In this document: positions 18,313 to 25,631 of the stretch, in pieces
Layout: each line of letters starts with the position of its first letter
How positions within the stretch are numbered: the first letter of the stretch is position 1
From: UA16 sp905478895
Lineage (GTDB): Bacteria > Bacteroidota > Bacteroidia > Flavobacteriales_D > Sanyastnellaceae
DNA: 64,000 nucleotides
Assembly (NCBI GenBank): GCA_943788495.1
Contig: CALSQO010000001.1
Coordinates: 186,001 to 250,000, forward strand
Direction: 5' to 3'
Notes under the pieces: model-generated
The model's input: only the letters and a program-made list of their open reading frames with translations
Database searches by the model: none
Told to the model about the DNA's origin: nothing
Translations under genes and position numbers: made by a program

Positions 18313-19029
18313 ATGAACAACTTTTTGATCCTTCAAACGCTGACCACCGGAGCCAGTGAAGCACAAGCCATTAACGAATCGGCCGCTTCAGATGGCATCC
18401 AGCAAGTCGATGTCAGTATTTTTGAACTGCTACTCGAAGGCGGCATTTACATCATGGCCCCACTTGCACTGATGTCCATGATCGCCATATACGTTTTCAT
18501 TGAACGAACGTTGGCCATTCGCAAAGCGGAAAAGGTCACACCGGATTTCATGGATAAAATCCGGGACTACATCAGCCAGGGTAGCTTCGAAAGCGCACGC
18601 AATTTGTGCCAGGACTCAGACACTCCCATGGCTCGGATGCTGGACAAAGGAATCAGCCGCATCGGGAAGGATTTGAAAGACATCAGCGTTGCGATTGAGA
18701 ACATCGGCAAGCTGGAGATTTACAATTTAGAGAAAAACCTTAGCTCGCTGGCCACAGTGGCTGGTGCAGCGCCGATGGTGGGTTTCTTGGGAACGGTCAT
18801 CGGCATGGTCAATGTATTTCTGGATATGGAAACAGCTGGCACGGTCCGGGTTGAGGATATATCCAGCGGAACCAAGCAGGCCATGATCACCACGATTGTG
18901 GGATTGATTGTGGGAATCATCGCGTACATGGCCTACAACAACCTCGTAAGCAAGGTCAGTAAAGTGGTGCACAAGATGGAGGCGACGAGCATTGAATTCA
19001 TTGACATTTTGGAAGAACCTGCCGCATGA
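18313..19029 (+). CDS. exbB: MotA/TolQ/ExbB proton channel family protein
   Basis: ExbB forms the inner-membrane proton channel that, with ExbD, energises TonB. The ATG at 18313 gives 238 residues; a TTG at 18265 is in frame but less likely. Membrane segments lie at about residues 36-64, 145-170 and 195-218, the usual three-helix pattern. The family core 'VAGAAPMVGFLGTVIGMV' and 'AMITTIVGLIVGIIAYMAYN' are present. An N-terminal ~30-residue periplasmic stretch precedes the first helix. Its stop overlaps the exbD ATG by 4 bp, giving probable translational coupling. The operon order exbB-exbD-tonB-like supports TonB rather than Tol function. Confidence 0.92.
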   Translation: MNNFLILQTLTTGASEAQAINESAASDGIQQVDVSIFELLLEGGIYIMAPLALMSMIAIYVFIERTLAIRKAEKVTPDFMDKIRDYISQGSFESARNLCQDSDTPMARMLDKGISRIGKDLKDISVAIENIGKLEIYNLEKNLSSLATVAGAAPMVGFLGTVIGMVNVFLDMETAGTVRVEDISSGTKQAMITTIVGLIVGIIAYMAYNNLVSKVSKVVHKMEATSIEFIDILEEPAA

Positions 19030-19418
19030 ATCTCGGACAACGCAATAAAATCAGTGTGACCGGGAATATGTCATCCATGACCGACCTGGTTTTTCTGTTG
19101 CTCATATTCTTCATTATCCTGTCGACTTTGGTGAGCAATGGGGTAAACGTCGAATTGCCGCAGGCCAAAGGCACCAATTCGGTGACGGCCAAAATGACAG
19201 TGAGTATTAAGCCCGATGGGACATATTACCTGAATGGCGGTCAAGTATCCTACGAAGATTTGGAACCGGCATTGCGCGTGCGAATGGCGGATGCCGCTGA
19301 TCCAGTGCTCTATTTGCAAGTGGATGAACAAGTCCCGACAGGCAAGACCGTTGAACTTATTGGAATGGCCAAGTCCAACGAATGGAAGGTCATGTTGGGA
19401 GCATCACCAAAAAAATAG
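19026..19418 (+). CDS. exbD: ExbD/TolR family biopolymer transport protein
   Basis: ExbD is the single-span partner of ExbB and carries the proton-conducting aspartate. The 130-residue protein has its membrane helix at residues ~18-40, with the conserved Asp20 in 'SSMTDLVFLLLIFFI'. The periplasmic part begins 'GVNVELPQAKGTN' and contains the usual 'VSIKPDGTYYLNGGQV' strand block. The ATG overlaps the exbB stop (ATGA). Only one ExbD is encoded here, whereas many Bacteroidota TonB loci carry two. A TonB-like gene begins 7 bp after the stop. Confidence 0.92.
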   Translation: MNLGQRNKISVTGNMSSMTDLVFLLLIFFIILSTLVSNGVNVELPQAKGTNSVTAKMTVSIKPDGTYYLNGGQVSYEDLEPALRVRMADAADPVLYLQVDEQVPTGKTVELIGMAKSNEWKVMLGASPKK

Positions 19419-19425
19419 GGTCGTA

Positions 19426-20226
19426 ATGAATGCAGGAATGGAATTGCGGCGATTGGAGGTCGAGAAAGGCAACCGCCGAAAAGCGGGCTTGCTGACGTCG
19501 GTCATCTTCATCGCCGTGCTTGTTCTCTGCTTTTTTCTGACGGCCTTTACGATGTCAATCCCATCCCCTGGGGAGCAATATGTCGCCGTTGGATTTGCGG
19601 ATTTGGGAGACACAGAAGAGGCAAGTGGCGACACAGAATCAGAGGCGCCTTCTGAAATCGTCCAAGAGGCGGTTCAACCTGAAACCGCTTCGACGGAAAC
19701 GATGGAATCCACGAATGCAGAAGAGGTGGTGACCCAAGCATCATCCGAGGTGTCTGCACCGTCAGAACCCGATCCTGTCAAAGAACCTGAACCTGAGCCT
19801 GACCCCGAACCTACGGTTTCATCCGCTTTGGCGAATGCTTTCAATACGCTCGCATCGAGCGGAGGCGGTGGATCTGATGGGGAGTCGGAATCGGGAACGG
19901 GCAACGAGGGAAAAGACGATGGCAGAATCGATGGCCGCGGTGTAGTAAGCGGAGACAATGGCGATTGGTCGCTTGAGGGAGGAGAACGCATTGGCAAGCC
20001 CATGTTGGACGAGAATCCGCGCATTGAAGGTGTCGTGCGGGTGGATATCATCGTTGATAAGGGTGGGAATGTTACTTCAGCCATATACGATGGGAAGTAT
20101 TCCACCATATCGGATTCAGAGCATATTGCACTCGCCCTGCGTGCGGCCAAGACAGCGAAATTTACTCCCAATCAAACCATGCCGCTCCGGCGGGGGTTTT
20201 TGAACATTCGATTTGAATTGGAATGA
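19426..20226 (+). CDS. TonB-like energy transducer
   Basis: The 266-residue protein has a short cytoplasmic basic N-terminus, one membrane helix ('AGLLTSVIFIAVLVLCFFLT', about residues 22-44) and a long Glu/Pro/Ser-rich periplasmic segment with 'PDPVKEPEPEPDPEPT'. A Gly/Ser/Asp-rich linker follows, then a C-terminal ~75-residue domain with 'RVDIIVDKGGNVTSA' and 'ALRAAKTAKFTPN' that resembles the TonB C-terminal fold. This architecture and the position right after exbB and exbD make a TonB-type link to outer-membrane receptors likely. The frame is open upstream to 19234, but that part overlaps exbD. Its stop overlaps the folC ATG. Sequence similarity to canonical TonB is weak, so confidence is moderate. 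Confidence 0.8.
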   Translation: MNAGMELRRLEVEKGNRRKAGLLTSVIFIAVLVLCFFLTAFTMSIPSPGEQYVAVGFADLGDTEEASGDTESEAPSEIVQEAVQPETASTETMESTNAEEVVTQASSEVSAPSEPDPVKEPEPEPDPEPTVSSALANAFNTLASSGGGGSDGESESGTGNEGKDDGRIDGRGVVSGDNGDWSLEGGERIGKPMLDENPRIEGVVRVDIIVDKGGNVTSAIYDGKYSTISDSEHIALALRAAKTAKFTPNQTMPLRRGFLNIRFELE

Positions 20227-21452
20227 CCTTTCAAGAGGCAATGACCTGGCTCTTTGAGCAATTGCCCATGTACCAACGTCAGGGGGCAGCGGCGTACAAA
20301 ACAGATCTTGATGGGACATGGGCCGTGCTAGAAAGCATGGACCGTCCCGATTTGAAACTTCCGAATGTCATTCACGTCGCAGGCACCAATGGAAAAGGAT
20401 CGGTGTGCCAAGCCGTTCATAATGCACTGGTGGATCAGGGACTCAAAGTTGGGTTGTTCACCTCACCGCATCTGCATGATTTTAGAGAGCGCATGCGCGT
20501 GAATGGGGCCATGCCTGCGGAAGACTGGGTGGTTGACTTTGTCAGGGTGCAGCGAAAGGAGTTCGAAACGCTGGATTTGAAGCCCTCCTTTTTTGAATGG
20601 ACGTTTGGAATGGCCATGTGCTATTTTGCCTCATGTCAGGTGGACTTGGTCGTGTTGGAGACGGGCATGGGTGGGCGGCTGGACAGCACGAACATCTTCC
20701 CTCGACCTTTGGTGACGGCAATTACGAATATTGGATTGGATCACACCCAGTTTCTTGGAAATGACATCCGCACCATTGCCATGGAAAAGGCAGGAATCAT
20801 CAAAGATGGTTGCCCAGTGGTGGTGGGGAGAATGCGTCCGGAAGCCCAATCGGTGATTTTGGGACAAGCCCTGAAACAAGGGGCTGAGTTTCATTATGCG
20901 CCTGAGGCAATTGCAGATGCTGAACTGGGCCCAAATTGGCCGGAAAATCGGGCCACGGCGCACCAGATTCTCACGGTTTTGCGAAGCCAAACAGGGTGGG
21001 GCAACGTGGATGTTCCTGCTCAACAAGATCTTTCAAAGGCCGGACATCTGGGGCGATGGCATTGGTTGATTAATACGAATGAGTCTCCCAGGATTCTGAT
21101 TGATTGTGCGCACAATGAGGATGGCCTGAGGCGCACAGTTTCTGCGCTTGATGAATTGCAATATGATGCGTTGCACTTGGTGCTGGGAGTTGTTGGTGAC
21201 AAGCAACTTGAACCGGTTTGGAAATGGCTTCCTTCCCAAGCTCATTTGCACTTTTGCGCCGCTAATATTCCCCGTGCACTGCCGGTGGAGGAGTTAATGG
21301 TGGGAGCTGCAAAAGCGGGTCGGACAGGAAAAGTCTATGAATCTGTCGCTCGTGCGGTTCTGGGCGCACAATCCCAGGCCGCCCCCAGCGATTTGATTGT
21401 TGTTCTAGGAAGCATTTTTGTAGCGGCAGAAGCGCTTCGCACCTTCGATTAA
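20223..21452 (+). CDS. folC: Bifunctional folylpolyglutamate/dihydrofolate synthase
   Basis: FolC attaches glutamate to dihydropteroate and adds further glutamates to folates. The 409-residue protein carries the Mur-ligase-type ATP site 'HVAGTNGKGSVCQAV', the folate loop 'FTSPHLHDFRERMRVNG', 'VLETGMGGRLDSTN' and 'AITNIGLDHTQFLG', followed by 'IAMEKAGIIKDGCPVV'. The C-terminal domain has 'ILIDCAHNEDGLRRT'. The ATG overlaps the stop of the TonB-like gene (ATGA), so it is probably translated from the exb operon despite its unrelated role. Its last 4 bp overlap the 3' end of the convergent gpmI. Confidence 0.95.
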   Translation: MTFQEAMTWLFEQLPMYQRQGAAAYKTDLDGTWAVLESMDRPDLKLPNVIHVAGTNGKGSVCQAVHNALVDQGLKVGLFTSPHLHDFRERMRVNGAMPAEDWVVDFVRVQRKEFETLDLKPSFFEWTFGMAMCYFASCQVDLVVLETGMGGRLDSTNIFPRPLVTAITNIGLDHTQFLGNDIRTIAMEKAGIIKDGCPVVVGRMRPEAQSVILGQALKQGAEFHYAPEAIADAELGPNWPENRATAHQILTVLRSQTGWGNVDVPAQQDLSKAGHLGRWHWLINTNESPRILIDCAHNEDGLRRTVSALDELQYDALHLVLGVVGDKQLEPVWKWLPSQAHLHFCAANIPRALPVEELMVGAAKAGRTGKVYESVARAVLGAQSQAAPSDLIVVLGSIFVAAEALRTFD

Positions 21453-22966
21453 AAAAGGGTTTTTCCAGTCATGGCTGCTGGCTGATCGATGCCCATAAGC
21501 TTGAGAACCGTTGGTGCTACGTCAGCCAATTTTCCGTCGTGGAGCTGGTTTGCTTCCGTCGAAAGAATTACGACGGGGACGGGATTGGTGGTATGTGCCG
21601 TGTGTGGCGCTCCATCGGGATGACGCGCATAGTCGGCATTGCCATGATCGGCGATGATGATGAATTGGTAACCGTTTGAACGTCCGGTGTCTACGACCTC
21701 CTTTAGGCAGGCATCAGTCGTTTCTACGGCACTGACAATGGCGTCAAACACGCCTGTATGGCCCACCATATCGGGATTTGCGAAATTCAAGCATACAAAG
21801 TCCGGGGCTTCATTGGCTGATTTGGTCATTTCGGGGACGATCAATCCGACGATTTCATGCGCGGACATCTCAGGCTGTAAATCGTACGTCGCAACTTTGG
21901 GACTATGCGCCATCAGGCGTTTCTCTCCCGTGAACGGTACTTCTTGTCCACCATTGAAGAAGAAGGTCACGTGCGGATACTTCTCTGTTTCTGCGATTCG
22001 AACTTGTGTTTTTCCGGCATTGGAGATGGTTTCACCGAGCGTGTCTTCGAGGTTGGGCTTGTCATAAATGACATGAACACCTTCGAACGAATCATCGTAG
22101 TTGGTCATGGTGACATAATGCAGCGAGAGGCAACGGGTGCCATGCTCAGGCATGTCCTGCTGGGTCAATACTTGGGTGATTTCTCGGCAACGGTCTGTTC
22201 GGAAATTGAAACAGATTACGACATCGTTTTCCTTGATGGCTTCGGGTGTCCCTACCACGAAGGGTCGAATGAATTCATCGGTGATGCCTTCGTTGTAATG
22301 GGCTTGAATTCCTTCCGACGCGGACGCGAATCGTTCTCCTTCGGATCGCACCAAGGTTGCGTAGGATTGGGAAATTCGCTCCCATCGGTTGTCTCGATCC
22401 ATTGAATAATAGCGGCCGTGAACGGTGGCTATACGCCCACCTGTCTCTGCCAACACCTCTTCTAAGTCGTGCATATAGGAAAGGGCTTTTTGCGGAGAAG
22501 TGTCTCGTCCATCCGTAAACGCATGGATGACGAAATCGTTGAGGCCCCGGTCCGCTGCAGCGCGACAGAGCGAATGGAGATGTGCTTGTTGGGAATGAAC
22601 ACCACCTTGTGAAACGAGTCCCATAAAGTGCAATTGGCCACCTCCCTTTATGGCCGCATCAAAGGCCGCATTCAGTGCTTCTTCTTTTGGGAAGGAATCA
22701 TCGGCGATAGCCCGATTGATGCGCAGAAGGTCTTGGTAGACGACACGGCCAGCACCAATGTTCATGTGGCCGACCTCGCTATTCCCCATCTGGCCAGCGG
22801 GCAAGCCAACAAATTCGCCGTCCGTTCGCAATGTTGCTTGTGGTTGGGAGGCTAACAACTCATCCATGAATGGTGTGCGAGCGGCAGCGATGGCATTGCT
22901 ATCATCGGACGTGCCAATTCCCCAACCATCGAGGATGATCAACGCGCATTTTTGGTCTTTCTTCAT
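21449..22966 (-). CDS. gpmI: 2,3-bisphosphoglycerate-independent phosphoglycerate mutase
   Basis: GpmI interconverts 3- and 2-phosphoglycerate in glycolysis with two metal ions and a phosphoserine intermediate. The ATG at 22966 gives 505 residues, the family length. The metal and nucleophile region 'LIILDGWGIG' and 'GQMGNSEVGHMNIGAGR' (nucleophilic Ser in 'NSEVGH') is intact. 'HAFTDGRDTSPQKA' and 'GRYYSMDRDNRWER' mark the phosphotransferase domain. 'NFANPDMVGHTG' and 'IADHGNADYARH' supply the second metal set. A TTG at 22975 would add three residues and overlap the kinase gene upstream. The two genes are adjacent and probably co-transcribed from the kinase promoter. Confidence 0.96.
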   Translation of the reverse strand: MKKDQKCALIILDGWGIGTSDDSNAIAAARTPFMDELLASQPQATLRTDGEFVGLPAGQMGNSEVGHMNIGAGRVVYQDLLRINRAIADDSFPKEEALNAAFDAAIKGGGQLHFMGLVSQGGVHSQQAHLHSLCRAAADRGLNDFVIHAFTDGRDTSPQKALSYMHDLEEVLAETGGRIATVHGRYYSMDRDNRWERISQSYATLVRSEGERFASASEGIQAHYNEGITDEFIRPFVVGTPEAIKENDVVICFNFRTDRCREITQVLTQQDMPEHGTRCLSLHYVTMTNYDDSFEGVHVIYDKPNLEDTLGETISNAGKTQVRIAETEKYPHVTFFFNGGQEVPFTGEKRLMAHSPKVATYDLQPEMSAHEIVGLIVPEMTKSANEAPDFVCLNFANPDMVGHTGVFDAIVSAVETTDACLKEVVDTGRSNGYQFIIIADHGNADYARHPDGAPHTAHTTNPVPVVILSTEANQLHDGKLADVAPTVLKLMGIDQPAAMTGKTLF

Positions 22967-22971
22967 GGGTT

Positions 22972-23901
22972 TCAATTGGATTTTGGAATCCAGGTTGCGA
23001 TTCGTGAGCCTCCGCGTTCGTTCGATTCAATGTGCAGTTTGCCCTTGTGCATTTTCAATATTTGATCGGCGAGGTAGAGCCCCAATCCAGTTCCTGAGGT
23101 CTCTGAATCTTTCAGGCGTTCGAACTTTCGCAGGACATTTTCTCGCTGATCCAAGGGAATACCGCTTCCTCCGTCATCAAAAACAACAGAAAGCCCCCCT
23201 TCACTTTCCGAAAGGACGATGGATACGGGCTCTGAAGACGGGCTATACTTCAACGCATTCTCAAGCAGATTTCCCCAAGCCAGTGCCAATGCATCCGCAT
23301 CTCCTTCCAATTGTGCATGGGCATCGCAATCATTTATCAATTCAATGATACGATCTTGATAAGGGCCCACCTGATGGCGATGCATCACCCGCGTGACCAT
23401 TTCTTCTGCATCGAATATAACCTTTGTCATCTCTTTGCCAGAGATCAGCCGGTTGTTCTGAAGGATGTTTTCTACCCGTTGCTCCAGTCGCGTCAAACCC
23501 GCTTGTGCGTCATCAAGCAGGAGCTTTTTCGTTTGTTCATCCCATTCGTGCTTTTTAAGCGAGTCAATGGCGATTTGGCTTCCTGCAATGGGCGTCTTCA
23601 GTTCGTGGGTTACGGCCAATAGAAAGTGACGTTCTTTCTGAGCTTGTTCCATTTCGCGTTTGATGCTCCGCCAAATCACAATAAACCCAAGACTCAATAG
23701 CCCAAAAAACACCAATCCTTCACCAATGATCATGCGGATCGCTTGATTCAGTTTTTCGTCGGTTGCATCGTTCAATTCAAAAATCTGGCGCTGTTGCCGG
23801 ACGAGAAGACTCGCCCACCAGAGAAACTGTAGGAGAATATAGGAGCCAAGCAATGCTGTGAGCCATCCCCTTTTTCCCATGCTCGAGCGTTTTTTTCTCA
23901 T
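22972..23901 (-). CDS. Sensor histidine kinase (orphan)
   Basis: The 309-residue membrane kinase has two hydrophobic segments (about residues 13-34 and 58-77) that flank a short ~22-residue periplasmic loop, so it has almost no extracellular sensor domain. The HisKA dimerisation helix carries the phosphoacceptor His99 in 'LLAVTHELKTPIAGSQ'. The ATPase domain has the N box 'WGNLLENALKYSP', G1 'VVFDDGGSGIP' and G2 'GTGLGLYLADQIL'. No response regulator lies next to it. Downstream is gpmI (5 bp away), an unexpected partner. The ATG at 23901 sits 5 bp after a perfect TAnnTTTG box, which suggests a leaderless transcript. The signal sensed is unknown. Confidence 0.92.
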   Translation of the reverse strand: MRKKRSSMGKRGWLTALLGSYILLQFLWWASLLVRQQRQIFELNDATDEKLNQAIRMIIGEGLVFFGLLSLGFIVIWRSIKREMEQAQKERHFLLAVTHELKTPIAGSQIAIDSLKKHEWDEQTKKLLLDDAQAGLTRLEQRVENILQNNRLISGKEMTKVIFDAEEMVTRVMHRHQVGPYQDRIIELINDCDAHAQLEGDADALALAWGNLLENALKYSPSSEPVSIVLSESEGGLSVVFDDGGSGIPLDQRENVLRKFERLKDSETSGTGLGLYLADQILKMHKGKLHIESNERGGSRIATWIPKSN

Positions 23902-23906
23902 GGGTG

Positions 23907-23914
23907 CAAAGCTA
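23907..23914 (-). promoter_or_regulatory. -7 element TAGCTTTG, 5 bp before the kinase ATG
   Basis: On the minus strand the sequence reads TAGCTTTG, then CACCC, then the ATG of the kinase gene. It exactly matches TAnnTTTG. The short spacing would put the transcription start at or next to the start codon. No clear -33 box is visible. Confidence 0.55.
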
Positions 23915-23941
23915 ATTCAACCCTTTAACTCTTGGAAGTAT

Positions 23942-24703
23942 TTAGAAGCGAATGCAGTGGAATTCTCGTGCCAAGCTTGGATTTGCCGTGAGGAGTCCCC
24001 ATTCATAGAAGTCAACCCGCAAGCTCCAACGATTTTCTTGGATCAATTTGTCCCATGCTGATTCCATGTCCCGCGACCAATGGATGTCGTCGCAAACAAT
24101 TACGCCTTTTTCCGTGAGATAGGGCGCTAATTCGTTTACGTATTGGAGGAGTGCTGATCCTCGGTGGTTTCCATCGATGAAGACCAAGTCGTATTGCTGA
24201 AGGGGGAGGGAGGGGAGCACATCATCGAAATTGCCTACGATGCTGGTCACATTCTGAACATTCAGACGCTGCCAGACGTCTTCTGAATGCTTTGCGAGCG
24301 CTGGATTGCCTTCAATCGTGGTCACGGATGCGGCATGTTTGCCGAGGTAAGCGGTGGTAATTCCGAGGCAGGTGCCCAGTTCGAGCACTCCCACAGCATC
24401 CAGGTGACGTGCGAGGCCTGCAAGTGCCCGTGCATGACGCGGCCGCTTGAGCGCATTTTGGGCGATTTCGGCCACGGTTCGCGCCTTGGATTGTGAACCA
24501 GCTCCGAGGTCGAGCGGTGGCACGTCATTCTGATCGTGCAGCAATCGACTGCGTTCCTGCTCAATCTCTGGCCAAGAGGTCGCCGCCCCTCGCATGGTTT
24601 GAAGCAATGAAAACAGCCATGGGCTGTGGATGCTTCTCCAAGAAACGGAGTGCATTCGCCAATTGAGCCAACTCTTGATTCGATGGAGGAGCACATTTTT
24701 CAC
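23942..24703 (-). CDS. Class I SAM-dependent methyltransferase
   Basis: The 253-residue protein has a Rossmann-type SAM site. Motif I is 'VLELGTCLGITTAYLGKHA' (around residue 110), motif II is the acidic strand 'VTTIEGNPALAKHSE', and later motifs are 'YDLVFIDGNHRG' and 'KGVIVCDDIHWSRDM'. The 'FIDGNHR...CDDIHW' arrangement is like O-methyltransferases of the catechol/caffeoyl-CoA type (Methyltransf_24 group). The substrate cannot be told. The start is a GTG at 24703; the next ATG lies within the N-terminal basic region ('MHSVSW'). A TATTTTTG box ends 5 bp before the GTG and supports that start. It is a single gene between the kinase and tRNA-Val. Confidence 0.87.
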   Translation of the reverse strand: MKNVLLHRIKSWLNWRMHSVSWRSIHSPWLFSLLQTMRGAATSWPEIEQERSRLLHDQNDVPPLDLGAGSQSKARTVAEIAQNALKRPRHARALAGLARHLDAVGVLELGTCLGITTAYLGKHAASVTTIEGNPALAKHSEDVWQRLNVQNVTSIVGNFDDVLPSLPLQQYDLVFIDGNHRGSALLQYVNELAPYLTEKGVIVCDDIHWSRDMESAWDKLIQENRWSLRVDFYEWGLLTANPSLAREFHCIRF

Positions 24704-24708
24704 TTTGT

Positions 24709-24716
24709 CAAAAATA
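24709..24716 (-). promoter_or_regulatory. -7 element TATTTTTG, 5 bp before the methyltransferase GTG
   Basis: The minus strand reads TATTTTTG, ACAAA, GTG. It is an exact TAnnTTTG match at the same short distance as in five other genes in this window, and it supports the GTG as a leaderless start. Confidence 0.5.
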
Positions 24717-24743
24717 AGCGTGTCGAGGATGTTTATTTTGATT

Positions 24744-24751
24744 TATCTTTG
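24744..24751 (+). promoter_or_regulatory. -7 element TATCTTTG of tRNA-Val
   Basis: An exact TAnnTTTG match ends 11 bp before the tRNA 5' end, as expected for a tRNA promoter with a very short leader. No clear -33 TTTG at 19-21 bp spacing. Confidence 0.6.
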
Positions 24752-24762
24752 GCGCCCCGTAA

Positions 24763-24837
24763 GGGCGATTAGCTCAGTTGGTTTAGAGCACCTCGTTTAC
24801 ACCGAGGGGGTCGGGAGTTCGAGTCTCTCATCGCCCA
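24763..24837 (+). tRNA. tRNA-Val (anticodon TAC)
   Basis: A complete 75-nt cloverleaf is visible: acceptor GGGCGAT pairs with ATCGCCC, the D stem is GCTC/GAGC, the anticodon stem CCTCG/CGAGG holds loop TTTACAC with anticodon TAC, and the T arm carries TTCGAGT. Discriminator base is A; CCA is not encoded. Confidence 0.96.
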
Positions 24838-24844
24838 CACATCG

Positions 24845-24879
24845 TTGAAAAGCCTGCTCATTTGAGTGGGCTTTTTCAA
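24845..24879. terminator. Bidirectional terminator between tRNA-Val and a convergent gene
   Basis: A hairpin of ~14 bp with two G-U pairs has arms TTGAAAAGCCTGCTCA and TGAGTGGGCTTTTTCAA and runs of A and T on its two sides. It can end tRNA-Val on the plus strand and the secreted-protein operon (24903-27868) on the minus strand. Confidence 0.85.
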
Positions 24880-24902
24880 TGCGCTTTGTTCTGGTGAATG
24901 CG

Positions 24903-25631
24903 TCAGAGCGAAGTTTCCAATCCGTGTTTCGGTGATACGAATCGAATGGTGCTATCATTTCGGTGTTCAAACCTGATTTTGATGGTGTTTGGAATTTCGA
25001 AGGCTTCCATCATTGGAATGCTGTCCACATGGCCATTGTTGCCGAATCCTTCCGGGCATTCTTCTCGTGCTGACGTGCAATGTGCGATGCCTTCGGCGAG
25101 ATCGATTTCCCATTCTACTTTCTCATCGCAAAATGAACCCCAATAGGACCGATGCTCGCTGAGAATGATATCCTCTCCATCAAAGCGATACCCATCTTCC
25201 ATGGACCACCGCCAATTGCTGCCACCGTAATGTGAAATGAAGAGCATTTGGTCCTGAATCGCGATGTCGTCGAATGGATCGCCAAGAGCGCCACCTTCTT
25301 CGCTGTTTAAAATCGGAGCATCTGAAAATTTCCAAAGCACCCACTTCCCCTGTTGTTTTTGGAAAATGACGACCAGCCGTTCTCGAGCACCGTCGATGAT
25401 TTTGGGTGTTTCGACGGCGGCAACAAATTCATCGGATCCGTCACCGTTTAAATCCCCCAAGTCATGTTCCAAAATGCTGATGGAGCTTGCTCCAATTTGT
25501 TTGGACATAATTCCTAACGAAGGTCCCGCATAAACCAATTCTTCATGGGTGACCAATCGCTGGGCTAAGCAGCATTCAGCGGCGTTGGCAAGCATCAAAA
25601 GTGCGATGCTCGTCGCGAGGGATTGGCGCAT
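24903..25631 (-). CDS. Secreted protein of unknown function with a DxNxDG loop
   Basis: I do not recognise the family. The ATG at 25631 gives 242 residues beginning with a signal peptide ('LATSIALLMLANAAECCLAQ'). After it comes 'HDLGDLNGDGSDEFVAAV', a calcium-loop pattern seen in FG-GAP/VCBS and dockerin-like domains, then a segment rich in Trp and acidic residues ('GGSNWRWSMEDGYRFDGED'). There are several Cys in the C-terminal half. No T9SS sorting domain is visible. Its ATG overlaps the stop of the upstream T9SS type B gene (ATGA), so the two are probably translated together and may act on the cell surface as a pair. A bidirectional terminator follows. Confidence 0.75.
   Translation of the reverse strand: MRQSLATSIALLMLANAAECCLAQRLVTHEELVYAGPSLGIMSKQIGASSISILEHDLGDLNGDGSDEFVAAVETPKIIDGARERLVVIFQKQQGKWVLWKFSDAPILNSEEGGALGDPFDDIAIQDQMLFISHYGGSNWRWSMEDGYRFDGEDIILSEHRSYWGSFCDEKVEWEIDLAEGIAHCTSAREECPEGFGNNGHVDSIPMMEAFEIPNTIKIRFEHRNDSTIRFVSPKHGLETSL

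Noticed and set aside
24763..24837. tRNA genes as integration sites for a mobile element
   Set aside because: No integrase, direct repeat of the tRNA 3' end or phage-like gene flanks any of the three tRNAs.
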